NCBI GenBank assembly: GCA_043819345.1
Contig: JBDREX010000009.1
Coordinates: forward strand, 1 to 64,000
Length of the DNA stretch: 64,000 nt
Direction of reading: 5' to 3'
DNA from: CAYRDK01 sp043819345
GTDB lineage: Bacteria; Omnitrophota; Gorgyraeia; Velamenicoccales; Velamenicoccaceae
A model generated the notes under the pieces. That model was given only the letters and a program-made list of their open reading frames with translations, did no database searches and was not told the origin of the DNA. Within the stretch, counting starts at the first letter, position 1. The number at the start of each line of letters is the position of its first letter. Shown one piece after another: positions 46,201 through 58,200 of the stretch. The translations under genes were made by a program, and so were the position numbers.

Positions 46201-49200
46201 AACAAAAATAAATCACAAACCTCTTTATTATGTTCCTTGATAAAACATCCCAAGCGCTTCAATAATTCTTCTGTAGCCCCACTTTTCACTCCTTCTCCAT
46301 CAGACATATCTGTCAATGCATAATGAAGTCTCGCCCATAACAAGGCCGCTTCTTCAAAAAGCAATAGCCCTGACAGATGTAAAATAACCACCGCGAACGA
46401 CAAGAACATCCTTTCCTCATTCGTAAAAAAGACAGGTGCTTCATCCTTCTCTTCTTCTTTATTCATCAGACACTTTTCGGGATCCATGTTATAGGGTGAT
46501 AATGTCCCTCCACACATCATCCGCTCAGAATAACTCTCCGCAGATACCCTAGCCAGGAAGGCATCTTCAGCCTCTTCACCTTCTAATACAATCTCCTTAT
46601 AGATAGACTGCTGCTTTTTTACAGCCTGTAAAATATTACGGCGGATAGCCATATCAAGCGCTTTTTTATCTCCGGAAAATTCCTCTACTGTTTTTTTCAA
46701 AACCACATACGCCATGCTCCAATATTGACTCACATATTCTCTGCTAAAACGCTGGTGGAGCAATCTTCTGCAGAAGGGGATATAGGCTTCAACTACACTT
46801 TGACATGCATCCTCGCGTCCTGAATCCAGGCGATCCACTAAAATCGATAGCTCACTCTCAGGCAACTCCTGGATATTCTCAAAAACATACATCATGCCCT
46901 CTCCAAAATTCAAATCTTTTATATCCTGTTTTCTTTCTTTTATAACACGCGCAACAGAACTTTTAAGAGCACTAATCCAACCGTCAGCTTCTGCAATAGC
47001 CGACCAAAACGCCTGCCTAAAAAACCCTTGCTCAATTTTAAACCGGCCATCAACCTCTTCATTAAATAAAGCAACCATCTGATAGACCCTGCAGAACTGT
47101 TTGGCCTCCCCTATCTCCTGTATAAGGCCATCTTGCGGAGCATCAATTCCCACAAGAAACATAAAAGCTTCCTTGCAAAAATACCAGATCAACCCATATT
47201 TTTTTATTGCTCTTCGCAAAGAATCTTCTGACACGCCTAAGTTAAGAGCCGCTGTTGCACAATTTAAAATGCCAACTCTATTAACAGCTTTGATAATACG
47301 GCTTTTTATCCTTTCCTCAATAATATGTGCATTCGCCAAAGCGATCCTCAAGAAAAACTCTCTTTCAATAGGAACAGCCCCTAATCCTTCCATAAAATCA
47401 CAAAACACCTGATAAGCCACTTGTCTGCTCCCTAAAGTTTGCGCCATGAAATAGATAACACTCCTTCTATTTCTTCTGTTCACCCTCGAGTATAAAGGCA
47501 ACAACGCGCATCTTTTTATATAACCCAGGATAACCTCTTTTTTATAAATCATGAGATATAAATAATCTTTCGCTGTCAAACCCTCGGACACAATCGCCTC
47601 AGCTTTATCCAATAAGGTCGCGGGAAAGTTACGCGTTCTAATCAGGTTAGAAAAATCAGTAAAATAATTTATTCCATGCCGCTCTAAAAGCTGACGCAAT
47701 GCGTCTATCTCCAACAGTAAATTAGAAACGCTAAGCACCATAAAACAAATGCAATCCTTCAAGCAAAAGCCAGCGGCAACAATAACCTCCGCTTTTTTCA
47801 TGATAGAACTTGGATAATTACCCGTCTGAATCGTGGAAGGAATATCAATATAATAATCGAGATTGTATTGCTCGCATAATATCCTTACAGCTCTGGCCTC
47901 CTGTTGGACAACACCTGCCGAATATTTCATAAAAGGAATACATCGCTCCAAAGCAACGTGTTCAAGTGCCGCAGCTTTCACCTTCGCCAATAAAGAAGAA
48001 GGCAGATTACGACGCATAAGGAAAGCTCCAAAATGAAAGTAATAATCCAGGCCATAGGCAACCGCCATAACTTTTAAAGCTTCCAGTTCCTTTCTTAATC
48101 TGGCCACATTTAGAAACATGAGCCTTTCACATCTTTTTACATTAAACCCTGCAATAGAAATAATACGCGCTTTATTTAATATCGTTTGCGGTAAATTTTT
48201 CTTGCGAATACCCGGCGACAAGTCTTGTTCATAATCAAAATGGTACAAACTGAATAATTCAACAAGCGCTGATCGCTGTCGATCAAATCTGGCTTCTATA
48301 GCATTCTGACTTGCCTTCATAAAATAGATAAACCGTTTCGCACTAAAACCTCTTGAGGCGATAAAATCCGCCTTCGCTAATATATGATGCGCCAAATTAA
48401 AACTGCGGATAGGCCCAGGAATGTCACAATAGTAGTCTATCTCATGCCTTATTCTTAAGGCGCTAAGAGCCTCCATATGCGCTTTGACTCCAGCTCCTAA
48501 TGGGCTTTTTCCTTCACAGTTGGATTGTTCCATATCATATATCGCCTGCGCAAAAACCAACCCCTCCTGCGTTAAACCAGCTTTAAGGCTCTCCTGAATT
48601 GATTCGATCTTATTCACACATATCTTCCTCGCCTTCGAAGCAAAATCTCTAAGTTTTTTTTCAGGGAACAACTCTTGATGGGCAAATAAAAATGCCTCAG
48701 CAAGCTCAAAACTTTGAAGAGCCTCAATATAGCGATAACGCAGAAACAATTCTTTCCCATAGTCCAATTCACGCCGCGCGGCCTCTAAAATAGTACACCT
48801 TTGCTCAAAAAGCTTTATCCGAATATTGCGAGCCTTTTCATAAGCAGACACTTCCTTATCTATTTCTTCAGAAAAACTATCACTATTCCTTTTACTTCTA
48901 GGATTTTCTAGCAACCCCAGGCCTTTCAATTTCAGAAGAACCATTCTCAGCTTCACGCCCCAATATTGCGCCAATTTATTACGGTTTAAACCTGCATGAG
49001 CTTTAATAAAACGCAATTCTTCTAATTTTGCCAAAAATTCCCGTGGAGATTTTCGAAAATTAACAGAGGCCTCCATCAAACTCTTCCCTTCAAAAACCTG
49101 ATCACACAATCCAATCAAGTCTCTCTCTTGATGAATATCCCATGGACTTACTTGCTTTATTTCAGCAATAATTGTTTCCAATTTTCTACGCCCCTGCGTG

Positions 49201-52200
49201 CCATAAAGCCGCGCCATACCAGACATGCCAAAATCAAAATAAACTGAATCAATGTTTCTTAAAAACCCCAGCGCTTCTTCCAAAACCGCAGGAGGTTTAT
49301 CAAAATCCATCCTCCATCTGACCAAGTTAACTTCTCCCCTTACATAACGACACCAAAGCTCCTCCCACTGCGCCGGCTTCCAATTATAATATCCAAACTT
49401 TTCATAAAGAGTGTTTTCGATAAAACAGTTATTACAGCCTATAAAGGAAGCTAACTGCTGGGCACTATAATCTATGTAGTGATCTCTAATGCAAAGCATC
49501 ACTCCTATAATCTCCTTTAATTCTGCGACACTCCTGCCCAATTTAGCAGCAAACTTCTCAACTCTTCGGCCAATAGGCCAATTCCCATTTGTTAAATGCT
49601 TCTTAATCCAGGAGGCAATAGCCAACCCCTCGCCTTTACGAAAATCAATCCTATCCGCCGATGAAAATAAGGGCGCTTGTCGAATATCGCCTGGATAAAC
49701 AATGAATACATTATCCGAAGTCCTCAATGCCTGCCGTTGATTCTCAAAAGTATTAGACGTTGATTCACTACTCTGGGCGTTGCTGCAATTTGAATGTTCA
49801 TGAAGACTGCTGGAAACAAGGTGACAATGTCCAATCATTCGGCCAGAAACAGGCGCTTCATCTTGAAAGAAATCTTTAATAAACAATTCAGCCTCCTGTG
49901 GCGAACAGCGTGAAAATTCGCAAGGACTCAAAAGATAGTCTTCCAAGTGCTTCAAATCTGTTATCTCAAAAAAAGTTGTTTTTTGATCACGACAAGAACC
50001 TATGCTGAAAAAATGACGAGAAAGCCTTGTATAGCCTTTAACGATATCAATAAAAGAATCAAAAATGCTTAAATAGTATTCTTTTTGATTCTTCTCATCA
50101 ACCAGCAAAAGAAAAACATGATGGCTAATATAAGTATTCTTATCCAGCCAGCATTGCTCCGGATAATAAAAAGCACAAACCTGTTCAATACGAAACGAAT
50201 CATCACACTCCCGTTTTAATAAGTGCCCTAACAGGCCATTTGCTACAACACAGACATAAGAAGGTAAAAAAACTTTCTCAATTGTTTCAATTTTTCTGCC
50301 GAATGATGCACGAATAGAACTCAAATATAGCTGTTTCGCCTGTGCCCCGGCACAATAAAGTTGTATTGTATGGCTAACAAATGAAACAAACCGGGCAATT
50401 TCCTCCACAGATTCCAGCCGATTGTTTTCCTGAAATCTCGCTGCTGATGAAGAAGAAATACCTTCTAATGCGCCGCGCGTTTTCTGAACAAGAAAGTATA
50501 ATTCTCTACCTTTTTCAAAAAGAGAAATATAGGGGCACTGCGGCAATCCTATTAAACTTATACCATCGTCTATACATCTTTCCTCAATACCAAACTTTTT
50601 ATAAAACCGCTTCGCCCTGGCATTACCGCTCGTCATAATCGTAAAAAAGTTAACTCCTTCTCCATAAACATATATCAACGCACTCATCATTAATAATTTT
50701 TCAATATTTAAAAATCCAACTTCATCGCTCGCACCTCTTTTATTACGAAACTTCTTATCAACATAAATAGCAGCACAATGAAAATCCCTGAGAAAATAAA
50801 CCTTATAATGATTAATATCCGATTTCTTCAAAAACTTCTCAGCTTTGGCGGAGAAAGGCAGCCGCAAAGAACTCAAAGACCAACTAAGATGATCTCCTTC
50901 GGAAAATGAAAAATCACAAAAAGCGACATTCTCTTTTGTCAAAAGATCAAAAACATCCATAAGACATTTTGTTCTACCGCGGCGAAGCGTAAAAATAAGT
51001 TTCTTTTGTGACTCATAAACCGTAAACCCATCTTCAACAAGCTGAGAATAATTAAATGCATAATGAGCCCATAAAGAAGAACTACACGAGAACACGTATG
51101 TTCTTCTCTCCAAATAATTAGTCGCCTCTTTGATTAAATGTTTCTGCCAGGCTCTTTGATAATCTTTTGTTTTTGCAAAGAAGGCCAAGATCGTCGTTCC
51201 AAACAATTTGCTATTGGAACACTTCCAAATAACTTCCGGGCGCGGCTCCGGCCTCAACCTCCACCAAGATGCACTGGCCGGATAAATCACCGCACTCTCT
51301 CCAGGGTGTTCAATCATAGATAAAACAGGATATTCTCCTACAGCATACGTCAAGCCAAGCCCATAGCGGCCATTAACTCCTCTTGGGACATATCTAGTGA
51401 TCGCGGTTCTAATTAAAACTCTGTTTTTTTCTTTATCAATAAATCCCGCGCCATTATCACAACAAATAAGTATTCTGAGCGTTTCTTCAAATAAATAATC
51501 CACAATCAAAGCACACCCTTTACTCACGTGCTGATGAATATTCTGAAGAACACACCCTAAAAACTGCCGCTCATTATATGCAGTTTTATCTGGAAAAACC
51601 TCGGTGGCCGCCTTCCACGGAGCCAAAACATCATGTCTCGCTAAATCTTCTATATCAACACTGAGATTATCCCTCTGCATCTGATCTCCAGCAAAAACAT
51701 AGGCCCGGGTACATTCCAACCTATTAATAGTCTCTTTACAGCGATTGAAATCAGTCCAATCTATACCACTCACCCCCCAAGGACGCATCAAATATTCAGT
51801 CTCCTGTACTAACCGGAAAACCTCATTTTTCACAAAAGAAAAAGGTGGCACAATAGCTCTCTCCTGCTTAGTTGAACGTGCAAAGATAGGGCTTGAAGAG
51901 ATTTCAAACCATTCCGATATATCATTCACAAGGCCTTGTTCAACCATCAACCGCCGTGCCTGCTCAGCAAAATCACCAACACGCTCAACTGTCTTACGGG
52001 CACTGCGCGGAATAAGATGTTTTTGATGAGGCGCCCAAAGTGTTGAAATCAAAGGCTTTCTCATCGAATCTGCTAAGTAGGCCACAAACGAATCCTCAGA
52101 CAAAACCAAGCTGCACAAATCTACACAAGCCGCAAGCTTTAAAAGATCAGTTCGGCCAATTTCCACCAACTGCGCTTGACGGCCTTTAAGATCAAAAAGC

Positions 52201-55200
52201 TCATCCTGAAGGTTCGCGACGGCAATCTGATCGCCACTAGACTCCGCAAACCCCTCATTAACAACAACAAGACCCTTAAAAGACCTGACTAAATTAGACA
52301 GTCCTGCTTTCCAAAAATGATAGGTTCTCCCAAATAACATCTTAGGACCATAAAAAAGATTCACAAAAATAGAAGGAGTATGCCTCAACAGAGGATATTG
52401 TTTTTTTAACTGCTCAATAGCATCCTTAACCCCCAAACCAAAAAACGCCTCCCTAAACACCGGCGGAAGATCATCATCCGCGAGGCCTTCAAAACCAAGT
52501 TTTTTCAGCCAAAGGGAGATCTTTTCACATGAATACAATAAGCGTGACTGACTCTGATGCTGATAACTCTCTAAACCATCCGTAATATCGGTATAAAAAG
52601 AATTTTCAGAAAGCCTATAACTAATTGTGGGATATATTAAAGCCTCCGAAGGAAGATTTTCATCAGAACTGGTAATAATCAAATTTTTTTCTGATGTGCG
52701 CAAAGACCCGATAGAAAAATCCTGCACCGAATGAACATGCGTCCTACGGCTAAAGCGATAACAAGAAGCCGTCGGATCATAAATCTCAATTGAGTTCGCA
52801 TAAGGAAAATTCTCTTCTATAACAGGAAAAAGCACCCAGCTATGCCACAAAGCATCAGCTAAATCCATATCAGGACCAAGATAAAAAACTCGCTGGTATT
52901 GTTTGCGGGCCTGCTCATTAAATTTTTCAAAAAATGGGCCCGCATGCGCAATAATATTTGAGGAAGCACAATCATCTTCGTTTTTTCTCTGCTCCTGACC
53001 ATTCGATACCTCCTGCAAACCAGTAATTTCTATATCAAAACTTTCGCCAACACTCCGCAAAACAACCATTCTATCACCCATGCAAACCAAACGATGATGA
53101 ATCCCCGTTAAAAAAGAATTATCAAAAAATTCATCTTCAACTCTCAAAACAAAAACAATCCTTCCAGAAAGATCGGTTTTATACTCGATATCTCTTACGC
53201 AAATACGTGAAAAAACAATCTTCTCTTCAGCTCTCGTAGGCCTGAAAACCAACTGGCGAGCCGAAATATCCAAGATGAGTTTTCTAAAAGAATCATTTTT
53301 GCCTTCAAAATTGATATCTTCCCCTAATTCGTTATCCCATCCATCTTTATAAAAATTTCCCCATTCTCCAAGGATTCTTTGCACCGTTTCCTCTGAAAAA
53401 ATAATCTTTTTATTTTTAAATGCTATCTTTGTTTCAGTATGTTGGCTGGCGGCATAAATATAACTACCATTGGCCTGTTTCTCAAAACGATCTCCCTCTT
53501 TACTGCCCTCAAGCTCCTTGAGCTTCAAGGCAAAAAGCTCAACCACATCCTTGGCCAAAGGCTCTGTTTTCCCGGAAACGACTGTTGTTATTTCGCCACA
53601 TGAACGTTGGCCTTCCTCAACCCATCCTTGCTCATCATCATACCGATAGTCAGGACTTTGCCGACCACTGCGCACGGCAACAAGCTCAGTTAAATACCAA
53701 TTTTTATAAATTAAGGGCTCTATATTCCCCTCTTGAGCCCAAGCCGTCTCAACCCCTATAGGCAACCTCAAATCTCCTATGTATTCATACACATGATTCA
53801 GGCTGAAGGCAAAAATACTCCCCATATCACAAAAAACTTTCAACCTTATTATTTTAAGACCCGGATCAATCTCATCAATCATGACCCTAAACCGATGAAT
53901 AAGATGATTAAATCTCGTTATAGTCACGATAAACATACACTCACGATCAAGATGAAATTCACTGCGATTGCGTATATTCCGATCCAGAATCCTACCGTCA
54001 TTAGCCACGACAAACGAATCAATCATATCGTGAGCCTTTAAAAAACAAAGGATGCTGTTGGTGCCATTCACCGCATGAGGCGTTAAAAGACAAAAATGTG
54101 GTTTTGCCTTTTCGCCATTAAACCATGGATCATCAAAACCAAAAATCAACTGGTCCCCATCCCTGGCTTCAACAACCTTATAAAAACCTTTCCCAAGCCC
54201 ATGTTTCCTCAAAGCATTTATATCAAGACACCCTGTATCCATATTTCGATATATAAAGGTATCACTTATTTTTAAAACAGTCGTTTTCGCCAACCCTGTT
54301 GATAGATATCTCCAGCAGCCCGAGCCGATCATATACTCATATCCATCTCCATAAAACGGCGAATGATCGCTATAAATAAGGCGATTCAACAGCCACCCCT
54401 TATAATGAGAGGGATACGCTTCCCAATAGACCCCTTTAGCCGCGTGAGGATCCCAACCAACACGATTTCCATATTCATCATAATCTTCTAAATCATCAGA
54501 TGTAAATATTTGCAAACGGCCTTTTTTCACTTTCACCTCAAAGCTAACAACCCTATTATCCATGTCAACACATGTCAGCTTTAACTCTACTTCAAAAACA
54601 AGCTCTTTGACCTGACTCTTAAGCACATCTTCTGTGGGACAGTCCAAGGCCTTTCTCTGCGTGGTCGCGCCACGATCTTTTCTAACAAGGATCTTTCGCG
54701 GCAAATGCGGACTCATGTTTCTTAACTTCTTCACCTTGGTATCATTTTCAAATAAACGTAAAACAACCATCTGTCCTTCATAAAACTTAAAGACACTCGC
54801 GTTATGAATACGTAAATCCACTTTCTTACCATTCTTATCGAAAAGCACAACCTGAAGCGATTCCGGTGTTTCAAAAAAGCATTTAATCCAGTCTTCATTG
54901 CTTCGCATATTAATTGTCAAAAGGCTAAAGAATAAAGCACCATATTTATTTATAAAACGCGGATTCCGCGGACGAAAAATAAGCTGTTTATTGTCTTCGA
55001 GCCTGATCATCCTGCGCTGTCCACAAGAAATCTCATAACTCTTTAAATCTGAATCCGTTAAAATCCAATGAGAAGGCGTTCGCCGCAAAGATGAAGAAGA
55101 CACCACATCTGAATTCCGACCATTTTTTTGTGATGGACTGTCTATAAAAGGATCTCTAATAAAATATGAGGGAAACGGCAGGAGAAAAGAAAGAGTTTTT

Positions 55201-58200
55201 ACAATTATGAGCCATCGGGGCAACCGTTGATAAAGATAGCCTCCCCAAATACTGAATTCAACCGCTTTGTAGCCAGTCTTTTCTAGCTCTTCTTTAGCCA
55301 TAGCGCGTTTTGACAATGACAGGTAATACCAGAGCATCTTCCAACCATAAAGCACCGTTAAAACCTCAGATAAAGAAGGCACCTGCCCCTTTTCCAGACA
55401 CGCGACAAAACATAAACCTAAGAACCAAACAACTTTCGCGTTGCGAATATCAAGAGCTATGTCACACATCCGCGGATGCCACTTTTGAAGCTCAGAGAAA
55501 GAAAAAAGCTCTCTTATCTTGCGCTCGCCTAAATCAATAGGTGAAGAATTGTTCTCAATTGCTTGAAAAGTTTTTTCATAATAGGCCTTCCCTCGCCTAA
55601 TCATGGTCGCCACAATATCCTGACTGATAGCACTCAGACGCTCATCGTTAATCATAACAGGCCAGCCACAAAGCTCCTCAATAGTCGCCACCTCAGCCCC
55701 CTTACTAAGGTTAACCGGGCCTTTAAAACTACTCACCGAAACCATAGCCTCACTTGCCACAAACACACCATCTTTATTTTTAGACACAAAGAAGCGAATG
55801 TTATAATCAACTCCTCGATCCGGCACAGGATTCATCCGGCCGACCGCCAAGTCAGTTAAATGCTTAATGAATGAATATGTCCCGCCTGAATTATATCCAC
55901 CAATCTCCAAAACACGAAAACCCAGCTGGCCATCATGCTCCTGTGTCAACAAAACATCAAAAGACCCGAAATCCATCCCCTCTTCCACATTCCTTTGATA
56001 AACACCATCTTGAATCATAGCCTCTTTCATAGCTGACATAGCTTTGCTAGCCGCCTGCTCCATTTCCTTTATCAACTGCTTTACTTCAGCACGCCGCTTT
56101 CTTAATTCAACCGGAGGAGGTGGAATAATTCTCTCCTCAACAATAACATTCCTGCCTGCTAAAAGCATCTCAGCAACAATCTGAGCTTTTTGCGTAAGAT
56201 TACTTCTTCTTGAATAAAAAACATTATCCCCACAACAATCATCTATAGGCTTGCAAACAATCTGTTTCAATCCATACCGCCTTAAAAAGCCTTCTAAAAA
56301 TTGCTCAATGACCTGTGTTAAATCATCCGTATAACGATATGGCTCCACATCAATATAGCTAATGCTCTCCCGGCCTTTCTGATGCCATTTCCTAAAAGCC
56401 GGGGTTTCCTTTGCAGCTGGATCCACCAAAAGAGCCATATATTTTGGACAAGGCACGCCAGCGTCTTCTAAAATACAGTGCGAAATAACTTTATCTTCAG
56501 AATATTTAACAAAATGCACAACATCCACCATGGGCACACCAGATTCAGCAAATCTCTTAAAAGCACGGCTATCCGCATAGACATAAGCCACAGGACAGGG
56601 CTTATTAAACCTAACAAAAGCTATTCTTCCATCTACAACTCCAACCGCGCACTTAATAAGCGGCACTTGTTTCCCTTCCACTTTCTTAAACGTAACCCAT
56701 TTAGGATCATAGACCCACAAAACATAAGCGCCGGCATGTTTGGCACCTTCCACAAGCGAAGTTAGCCCATTATGGTCAAAATATAAAGCACCATAACGGA
56801 CAACAGCAAATTTCTTATCAGGACCCAAATCGAACGCATCTATAAAAACAGGCCTTCCAAAGCCATGCGCATAAACGTCTTGACAACAGCGCAGATTCCA
56901 AAAATTTGAAGTGCTTATCGCTTTTGTCTGCGAAATTATCTTTTCATCCATCAATCCCGCATCCATCAAATAGCCTCCTGCAACTTCATAATAAAAATCT
57001 TTACCAAGAGTTGCCGCCTTTCTTATGCTATTACGAATCAATATCTGGCCGGGCAAAGACAAGGTCTCTGTTACAAAAAAACGAATAATCGCCCAAGCTT
57101 TTGGAATGAATGATTTTTTATAAAACTGCCAAACATTGCCTCTCATAAAGCTCTTAACCGACCTTATGTTCCATAGCATTTCCATCCACAAGATGCCTCC
57201 AAAGCTTCGTACTGTAATCATCTCAAACAAACGCGCTGCCGGAATATCAAAAAACGTAACAATGCCCTCGTGCAACTTATTAATAACTTCATAACCCGGC
57301 TTAGGATTACTCTTTAGCAAATCAATACATCTGGCCATCGCATAAAATAAAGAAAACTCGGCAACATAACGCAAGCTAAGGGTAAGGCTATCAACTTCTA
57401 TATCTGCCTGTAAGTAAAGAGTTCTAAGGGCCAGATAAAATCTTCCGGCATAAATAAGAAAATCCTCATCACAACCTCTGGCAAACTCTAAATAGGATTT
57501 AAGGCGATTTTTCTGTTCCAGATAAGACATATTCAAGAAAGCATTCCTCATGAATTCAGCATAAGCCATACATGGTTTTTCAATAATGCGCATGGCCTCA
57601 TCATAGCGTTTCTCTAAAGCAAGGCGTTTAATCATCTTTACTTCATACGAAACTTTAACGCTGGCCGGCGAGCCAACAGAAAACCTGCAAGAAAGACAAA
57701 CTGTAAGCCGATCCAGAAGAAATGACGCTATTAATCCACACCACAAAGGCACCGATCCAAGACCATGCGCCATCCAACCAAAAGCGATCGTTGGTAAACT
57801 CCACACTAACACCCAAAAGGCCGGTATCACGGCATAAGCCAGAATAACAGCACTCTTACGCACCAATAAAGAATTAGAAAAGCGCGTCCTGCTCACCAAC
57901 ATCAATAATAAAGCGCCCAAATACAACGGAACCTGATCTCTTTCAGAGACACGGCAAAATAACGCGCGATCAATACAGATCTCCTTATCTGCTATACAAA
58001 AAAGATCTTCCCATTTCTTATGCTGAGCCCTATCAAAAGGCCTGAATATCCCGTAATAAGAGTTGAGGGCTCCAATATGGCCGAAAAACTTTGATAGGCG
58101 GCGATACACAATCACGCTGACAATAGCTGCAAGCAATATAATATTGTTCTTTATAAAAAAAGGTTTAAAGAAAAAGAAACCTGCTGTCATAGCAACTACC

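Noticed and set aside
43670..48495. TALE-like or PPR DNA/RNA-reading repeats
   Set aside because: Unit length (62-88) and variable spacers do not fit 33-35-residue repeats, and there is no paired hypervariable position at a fixed site.
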